Source of the DNA: an uncultured Saprospiraceae bacterium
Lineage (GTDB): Bacteria > Bacteroidota > Bacteroidia > Chitinophagales > Saprospiraceae
DNA: 11,308 nucleotides
NCBI GenBank assembly: GCA_937930625.1
Contig: CALHBW010000569.1
Coordinates: 1-11,308 of the forward strand
Direction: 5' to 3'
The position numbers and the translations under genes are program-made. How positions within the stretch are numbered: the stretch's first letter is position 1; every line of letters begins with the position of its first letter. Positions 7,048 to 11,308 of this stretch are shown here, in pieces. Under the pieces are notes generated by a model that had not been told where the DNA came from, did no database searches, and saw nothing but the letters and a program-made list of their open reading frames with translations.

Positions 7048-7578
7048 ATGAATTTAGGCAACTTAATCCACGGAAATATCGGACTCATCCACTTGATATT
7101 TGCTGCTATTGCACTCATTGCGGGTACGGTTGTACTCATCAAGCGAAAAGGCAGTAAATTTCACAAACAAGTCGGCTATATTTACGCGGCATCAATGGTC
7201 GTGATGCTCATCACCGCGTTTATGCTGTACAATTTGTATGGTAGTTTTGGGATATTTCATGTATTGGCGGTGGTGAGTACATTGACTTTGGCGGCTGGCA
7301 TGTTGCCTATGATAATGAAAAAACCTACAAATGGTTACATCGCACTCCATTGGAATTTTATGTATTGGTCAGTGTTCGGGCTGTATGCTGCTTTTGCGGC
7401 GGAGACATTGGTTCGGATTCCGCAAGTCGTCATCGAAAGCGGTATTCCAAATACAGTTTTTTACAATATGGTTGGCATTGCTGTGGGGATTGTCATGGGA
7501 ATCGCTTATTTTGTGCTAAATCGCAAAAAGAAAGATTGGCAAAGGTTTGAAAAACAACAAGAGGTTGCCAATGAGTGA
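7048..7578 (+). CDS. DUF2306-like multi-pass membrane protein
   Basis: This 176-residue, very hydrophobic protein has about five membrane helices (near 10-31, 43-62, 68-90, 98-119 and 137-157) and a charged C-terminus (KKKDWQRFEKQQ). The segment KGSKFHKQVGYIYAASM after the first helix matches the usual pattern of DUF2306 proteins (G-x-x-x-H-x-x-x-G-x-x-Y). Histidines at 39, 71 and 101 lie near membrane borders and could bind a metal or cofactor, but this is speculation. The family has no established function. The gene stands alone, 208 nt behind the regulator gene with a strong hairpin between them. Its last three codons and stop (gcc aat gag tga) belong to the same intergenic repeat that ends the kinase gene at 1730. 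Confidence 0.8.
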   Translation: MNLGNLIHGNIGLIHLIFAAIALIAGTVVLIKRKGSKFHKQVGYIYAASMVVMLITAFMLYNLYGSFGIFHVLAVVSTLTLAAGMLPMIMKKPTNGYIALHWNFMYWSVFGLYAAFAAETLVRIPQVVIESGIPNTVFYNMVGIAVGIVMGIAYFVLNRKKKDWQRFEKQQEVANE

Positions 7579-7632
7579 ATTTTGAATGAGCGAATGAGTG
7601 AATATTTAATACGTCAATGATATTTACTCATT
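7566..7632. repeat. GAATGAGT-word inverted array overlapping the DUF2306 stop codon
   Basis: The 16-mer tgccaatgagtgaatt (7566-7581) is identical to 1718-1733 and contains the stop codon. Octamers of the type gaatgagt continue to 7605. aatgagtgaatat (7593-7605) pairs with atatttactcatt (7620-7632) with one mismatch, leaving a 14-nt loop. The inverted word array continues beyond the stem into the next repeat block. Confidence 0.8.
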
Positions 7633-7699
7633 TAGTCATCTATTCATTTACTCATTTAAAAACCATTGTAGCATTTCATCATTTAAGCATTGTAGCATT
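7626..7699. repeat. Octamer arrays (ACTCATTT then CATTGTAG) before the methyltransferase
   Basis: Four 8-nt units of the type actcattt fill 7626-7657. Four units of the type cattgtag start at 7664, with cattgtagcatt exact at 7664-7675 and 7688-7699, 24 nt apart. The array ends 5 nt before the start codon at 7705. The same two word classes precede prfA. I see no promoter or Shine-Dalgarno sequence here. Confidence 0.75.
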
Positions 7700-7704
7700 A
7701 GAAT

Positions 7705-8511
7705 ATGGAAAGAGATTACGTACTCGGCACGCACGAAGATGAACTCCAACGACTTGGTTTACAGCACTATATCTGGCGACCACATGCGCTAAAATGTTGG
7801 AACGAAACAGGAATTACGCAAGGCATGAAGGTATTGGATATTGGCGCAGGACCGGGTTATGCCACATCGGATTTGGCGGATATTGTGGGTACAACAGGTG
7901 AGGTCGTCGGTATAGAAAGGTCGAGCAATTATTTGCAACATTTACGCGAAAAACTCGCGCACAAAACAAATGTCCGTGCCTACGAAATGGACATTATGAA
8001 AGATGATATTCCCGAAGGTGATTTTGATATTTCGTGGTGTCGTTGGGTCAATTCTTTCCTGCCCGACCCGTCCGTATTAGTTCGCAAAAATTATGCGGCA
8101 CTCAAAAAAGGCGGCAAAGCCATTTTCCACGAATACGTCCATTACGAAACTTGGCAATTCATCCCACCAAGCCCACCGCAAGAAGAATTTATACAAGAAG
8201 TCATCAAAAATTGGCGCGAAACGGGCAGCGAAACCAATGTCGCAAAGCAGCTTTCAGAAATGCTTGTCCGTCAAGGTTTTGAATTGGAAGCGGTGCGTCC
8301 TTTGGTCTTTACTTTGCGTCCGCACGATTTTATGTGGCAGTGGCCCCTGAGTTTTGTAGAGGTCAATTTGGCGCGTCAATTAGAACTCGGCAGAATCGAA
8401 AAATCTTGGGCAGACAGCGTGATGAATGCCTTTGAAAGCCGTACAAAAGACCCCAATTCGGTGATGATAACGCCGATGATGTTGGAGATAATAGCGGTGA
8501 AGAGTTGTTGA
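7705..8511 (+). CDS. Class I SAM-dependent methyltransferase
   Basis: This 268-residue protein has a Rossmann-type methyltransferase core. Motif I is VLDIGAGPG (43-51) and binds S-adenosylmethionine. The acidic end of strand 2 is GIERSS (69-74, E71 for ribose). The segment YEMDIMKDDIPEGDFDISWCRW (in two parts around 93-114) holds the usual motif II/III region, and LKKGGKAIFHEY (133-144) is the post-core strand. The C-terminal part (about 150-268) is a variable cap that should set the substrate, which cannot be read from the sequence; small-molecule or lipid-like substrates are common for such UbiE-like proteins. The last codons AGT TGT TGA fall in an 8-nt tandem repeat, so the C-terminal S-C is repeat-encoded. 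The gene is convergent with the TlpA-like gene and has no obvious pathway partner nearby. Confidence 0.92.
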   Translation: MERDYVLGTHEDELQRLGLQHYIWRPHALKCWNETGITQGMKVLDIGAGPGYATSDLADIVGTTGEVVGIERSSNYLQHLREKLAHKTNVRAYEMDIMKDDIPEGDFDISWCRWVNSFLPDPSVLVRKNYAALKKGGKAIFHEYVHYETWQFIPPSPPQEEFIQEVIKNWRETGSETNVAKQLSEMLVRQGFELEAVRPLVFTLRPHDFMWQWPLSFVEVNLARQLELGRIEKSWADSVMNAFESRTKDPNSVMITPMMLEIIAVKSC

Positions 8512-8616
8512 GTTGTCGAGTTGTTGAGTTGTCGAGTTGTCGAGTTATCGAATTGTTGAGTTATCGAATTTCATCAACTCGACAACTCATCAACCCGTCA
8601 ATTCATCAACTCAACC
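8502..8616. repeat. Octamer inverted array between convergent genes
   Basis: Eight consecutive 8-nt units of the type gagttgtc/gagttgtt run from 8502 to 8565. They are followed by five inverted units of the type atcaactc (8572-8612), giving a long imperfect hairpin with almost no loop. The left arm contains the methyltransferase stop codon (8509-8511). The right arm contains the TlpA-like stop codon (8598-8600 on the minus strand) and about five codons before it. The position between converging genes suits a two-way terminator (inference). The unit is too short and spacer-free to be a CRISPR array. Confidence 0.9.
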
Positions 8617-10025
8617 AAACAATCCTGTAAGGTAAACGCGTCTGTTTTTTGCGGTTTTGGGGCAAAATTTCCATATCTGTCAATGATAAAATACGCCGGC
8701 ATTGTGCTGACATTGAAGGCCTTGGCGATTTCGGAATCAATACCGCCTTCGGCGAAAAGATGTACGCCGCTTAGGTTGCGAAAGCGGACAGATTCGCGCC
8801 ACTTTTCGGGTGTTTTTTCCAGTGAAATATGAATAAATACGACATCGCTGCTCGGAAGACGGCGTTGTACGGTTTTGGTCATGGAGATTTTGGAGAGGCA
8901 GGGCTGACACCATGTTGCCCAAAAATCTACATAGACGACCTTTCCTGCAAAATCATGTAACGAAACTTGATTGCCGTTGATGTCCTCCATCGTAAATGAA
9001 GGTGCGGGACTTCCCACCGCAGCGCGATTTTTTTGATTGAATAATATCTTTGGTTCGACTGCATAATCTTGATATTCAATGTCTTTGACAAAATCATTGT
9101 AAGCATCCAACATCAAATACAAATCCGTACTTTTCAAACCACGTATTAAAATATCCGACTGAAAAAAGGCGCGGGTCTTACCGTAGAGTTCCTCTTTTGC
9201 CAAGAAATATTGCCCTGCAAAATGATTATCGTCCGGCGATTCGTCGGTAAAAAAACGGTAATCTATCCAGCCTTTGATGAACTGCCGATAGGTCGGATTG
9301 CTCACCAAATCATCGTCATTTAGCGCGATTTCATGTACAAAGTCAAAGAAATTCGCATCTATATCTTTATTGCCCGACGCATAGCCGTAAGTCAACATAT
9401 AGTGCGCCCATTCATACTCCGCATAGGCTCGCAATTGCTTGATAAACATAGGCGAAACATCAGGAAAACTTCGCGCATACCCATCAATCGTATTCAATTT
9501 ATGCTGCTTAATGCTCTTCACATAAGAAGCAAAAGAAGAGGGATTCAACAGGAAAATTTTCCCATAAATATCCGAAGGAACTTCATAATACAGCGTTCCT
9601 TTTTTGTATTGTTTTCGCTTAAATTTGCTTTGTTCGGGAAATTGCCGCATGTAAGTCTGCAAGAGACGATTGTTTGCGCCTTCCGCCCCTTTGAAATAGA
9701 CAGTTCGCCCGAAATTTTTCGCATCAGCGTCCAACTCAATGTTGTTGCCCGGCTCTACATAAAGGCGCACCCAATCATTAGGTCCGTATGAAAGCGCGAC
9801 AAATTGCGGTTCGGAAATCGGAATCAAAAATTGAAATTCATTATCCTCATTCAATTGAGTATCAAAAGAATACTGCGGCATATTGGGCTGCGCCTCATCT
9901 ATTTTCAGGCTGATTTTTTCCCACGAAGCCCCGTGCAGTGTACCGCTGATTTGGATATTGCCCGTTTGAGCGATAGCCGATTGATATATCAATACTGCAC
10001 ATAGCAAGATTAGTAATTTATGCAT
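8598..10025 (-). CDS. Exported TlpA-like thioredoxin-fold protein
   Basis: This 475-residue protein carries a clear signal peptide (MHKLLILLCAVLIYQSAIAQ) and should act in the periplasm. The N-terminal part (about 22-115) is a beta-rich region of the DUF4369 kind (IQISGTLHGASWEKISLKI). A helical middle part (about 118-330) follows, then a C-terminal AhpC/TSA-thioredoxin domain (about 338-475) with YVDFWATWCQPC. The redox pair is C373 and C376 (WCQPC) and the cis-proline motif is TMP (441-443). Such proteins reduce or exchange disulfides in exported proteins or envelope cytochrome maturation; the substrate here is not indicated. No lipobox cysteine is seen at the cleavage site, so it is probably soluble. 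The last codons VELMN-stop lie in the octamer hairpin shared with the methyltransferase gene. The gene is monocistronic. Confidence 0.93.
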   Translation of the reverse strand: MHKLLILLCAVLIYQSAIAQTGNIQISGTLHGASWEKISLKIDEAQPNMPQYSFDTQLNEDNEFQFLIPISEPQFVALSYGPNDWVRLYVEPGNNIELDADAKNFGRTVYFKGAEGANNRLLQTYMRQFPEQSKFKRKQYKKGTLYYEVPSDIYGKIFLLNPSSFASYVKSIKQHKLNTIDGYARSFPDVSPMFIKQLRAYAEYEWAHYMLTYGYASGNKDIDANFFDFVHEIALNDDDLVSNPTYRQFIKGWIDYRFFTDESPDDNHFAGQYFLAKEELYGKTRAFFQSDILIRGLKSTDLYLMLDAYNDFVKDIEYQDYAVEPKILFNQKNRAAVGSPAPSFTMEDINGNQVSLHDFAGKVVYVDFWATWCQPCLSKISMTKTVQRRLPSSDVVFIHISLEKTPEKWRESVRFRNLSGVHLFAEGGIDSEIAKAFNVSTMPAYFIIDRYGNFAPKPQKTDAFTLQDCLVELMN

Positions 10026-10472
10026 GATAATAGTGAGTTTTTAGAGAGGGGGCGTTCTTTGTTCATGGTGCTTTTTCTTCGCTTTATTAATAAAATATAA
10101 TTTTTTATTTGTATTTTTTTAATTACGTAATTTGTTTTAAATTAATATTTAATTAGACAATATCTTTACCAAATTTTGAATGATAAATGAATTTAAAATT
10201 TACTTTGTTTTTTGTTGATAATTAAAAATCAACAAATTGAATATTTTTTATTATTCAAAATTTTTCATTTAAAATTCAAAATTAGCGAACACATTGAATT
10301 AGAACAAAGAACATAAAACGAAGCGCACAAAAGTTTGGTGGGTAACAATTGGTAATATATTTTTTTGTCATACGAGCTAATCGCGTGAATGTTTCATTGA
10401 AATGCTGTTTTATTTACTTTGGTTCAGCAAAAAGTCTTATATTTACTTTAAAATTACAAAATCAAATGACTT
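10026..10472. other. AT-rich intergenic region between TlpA-like and Rpn-like genes
   Basis: This 447-nt gene-free stretch separates two divergent genes. It contains the inverted array at 10172-10283 and long A/T runs. For the right-hand gene, TTACTTTG at 10414-10421 is one mismatch from the -7 consensus TAnnTTTG and lies about 50 nt before the start codon. I find no clear promoter for the TlpA-like gene, no RNA gene and no ORF worth calling. The region is markedly more AT-rich than the genes, which fits a gap next to accessory DNA. Confidence 0.55.
10172..10283. repeat. Heptamer-type inverted array with central hairpin
   Basis: aattttgaatgataaatgaa (10172-10191) and ttcatttaaaattcaaaatt (10264-10283) pair with two mismatches in 20. 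The right arm is part of four 7-nt units of the type ttcaaaa (10254-10281). Between the arms a perfect 9-bp stem with an 8-nt loop is formed by tttgttgat (10211-10219) and atcaacaaa (10228-10236). AT-rich sequence raises the chance rate of such pairings, so this is the weakest of the arrays. Confidence 0.6.
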
Positions 10473-11308
10473 ATGAATGATACCAATAAACAACGCAAGG
10501 ATATTTTTTGGAAAACCATCATTGAAGTGATGATAAAGCCCTTTATGTATTTCTTCTTTCCTACACAAGCCCATATGATTGACTTTTCAAAAGGTGTGCG
10601 ATTTCTGGACAAGGAATTTAGCGAACTTTTCCCTGAAATGTCAAAAGATACTAAGGGACGACGCGCCGACAAACTCGTAGAATTTGCCCTCAAAAGTGGT
10701 GGTACGGTGTGGATTCTCGTTCACATAGAAGTGCAAGGATATGTGGATGCGGATTTTGCCAAGCGAATGTTTGAATATTACTATCGCATTCTCGAAAAAT
10801 ACGGCAAACGAGTAACAGCAATCGCCATTTTTACGGATGATAGTCCGAGTTTCCATCCTAGCGAATATCGTACCGAACTGTGGGGAACGGAACTTGTTTA
10901 TCGTTATAATACCTATAAATTATTGGATAAAACACCTGCGGATTTTGCGGATGCGGGTAATCCATTTTCTATTATTATGGAAACGGCGTGGTACGACCTC
11001 AAGCGCAATAAATCAAAGCGTAAAGGGTTGATAAATTTGAAGTTACAACTAATTCGTCGCTTTCTTGAATTGGATTATTCCAAAGAATACATCTATAAAA
11101 TCTTGGAATTTATCGGTTTTTATACTAAATTTGACAACAAAGCGGATAAAATTCATTTTATAAAAGAATTACATTCAATCATCAAACCAAATAATATGAC
11201 TGTTGCTGATATTATACACGAAGAAACTAAAGATATAAGGGATGAAATCATACAAATTCTGGCAGAATCAGAAATAGAAGACCAATTAGAAGCTAAAGAT
11301 AGAGATAC
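10473..11308 (+). CDS. Rpn/PDDEXK-like nuclease, 3' end outside the window
   Basis: The open reading frame runs without a stop to the right edge, giving 278 codons of a longer protein. The opening (IFWKTIIEVMIKPFMYFFFP, then MIDFSKGVRFLDKEFSELFPE) is typical of the Rpn-family recombination-promoting nuclease/putative transposase proteins that are numerous in Bacteroidota. PD-(D/E)XK-type active-site candidates are D66 in GRRADKLVEF and E86 with Q88 in LVHIEVQG. The C-terminal part seen so far is charged and helical (EETKDIRDEIIQILAESEIED). Known Rpn proteins are DNA endonucleases, linked to RecA-independent recombination and more recently to phage defence. No transposon ends are visible at the 5' side. 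An in-frame ATG at 11196 could start a shorter internal product, but nothing proves its use. The start at 10473 is the first in-frame methionine, 51 nt after a promoter-like TTACTTTG. Confidence 0.85.
   Translation, partial: MNDTNKQRKDIFWKTIIEVMIKPFMYFFFPTQAHMIDFSKGVRFLDKEFSELFPEMSKDTKGRRADKLVEFALKSGGTVWILVHIEVQGYVDADFAKRMFEYYYRILEKYGKRVTAIAIFTDDSPSFHPSEYRTELWGTELVYRYNTYKLLDKTPADFADAGNPFSIIMETAWYDLKRNKSKRKGLINLKLQLIRRFLELDYSKEYIYKILEFIGFYTKFDNKADKIHFIKELHSIIKPNNMTVADIIHEETKDIRDEIIQILAESEIEDQLEAKDRD

Noticed and set aside
8502..8616. Tandem repeats as a CRISPR array
   Set aside because: Units are 8 nt, directly adjacent and mirrored; a CRISPR array has longer repeats separated by unique spacers.
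9333..9791. A 152-residue open frame on the plus strand inside the TlpA-like gene
   Set aside because: It is antisense to a well-supported exported protein gene; the translation is arginine/isoleucine-rich without a domain.
10172..10236. Ends of an insertion sequence carrying the Rpn-like gene
   Set aside because: The inverted arms pair locally within the gap rather than flanking the gene, and the right side of the gene is outside the window.
10454..10693. A 79-residue minus-strand frame antisense to the start of the Rpn-like gene
   Set aside because: The plus-strand frame has family motifs and stays open for 278 codons, so the antisense frame is a shadow.

Overview
This 11.3 kb window looks like AT-rich chromosomal DNA of a Bacteroidota bacterium, probably of the Saprospiria/Cytophagia type. 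That placement is inferred from four things: a TPR histidine kinase with a NarL-type regulator, a DUF4369/TlpA-like thiol-redox lipoprotein-style gene, a DUF2306-like membrane protein and an Rpn-like PD-(D/E)XK gene, together with weak Shine-Dalgarno signals and promoter-like boxes of the Bacteroidota kind (TAnnTTTG). There are no tRNA or rRNA genes, no CRISPR array and no complete insertion sequence. The only universal housekeeping gene is prfA.

Layout from left to right: a nested inverted repeat (4-125); a six-helix membrane histidine kinase (258-1730, +); prfA, release factor 1 (2002-3066, +); convergent to it a TPR-containing NarL-type sensor kinase (3266-5290, -), which lies 29 nt behind a small unrecognised gene with an internal 60-bp duplication (5320-5778, -); a 371-nt divergent control region; a NarL/LuxR response regulator (6150-6839, +); a DUF2306-like membrane protein (7048-7578, +); a class I SAM methyltransferase (7705-8511, +); convergent to it an exported TlpA-like thioredoxin protein (8598-10025, -); a 447-nt AT-rich gap; and an Rpn-family nuclease gene cut by the right edge (10473-11308, +).

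The only functional module that context supports is the divergent pair of TPR kinase and NarL-type regulator, with the small unknown gene as a possible third partner. The other genes look like unrelated neighbours.

The most striking signal is not a gene. Five of the gaps (HK-prfA, prfA-TPR kinase, DUF2306-methyltransferase, methyltransferase-TlpA and TlpA-Rpn) carry arrays of degenerate 7- or 8-nt words followed by an inverted array of the same words, so each can fold into a long hairpin. The regulator-DUF2306 gap carries a near-perfect 96-nt two-tier hairpin of the same flavour. The word differs from locus to locus but the arrangement recurs. In four genes the word array runs into the coding sequence and supplies the last codons and the stop codon.
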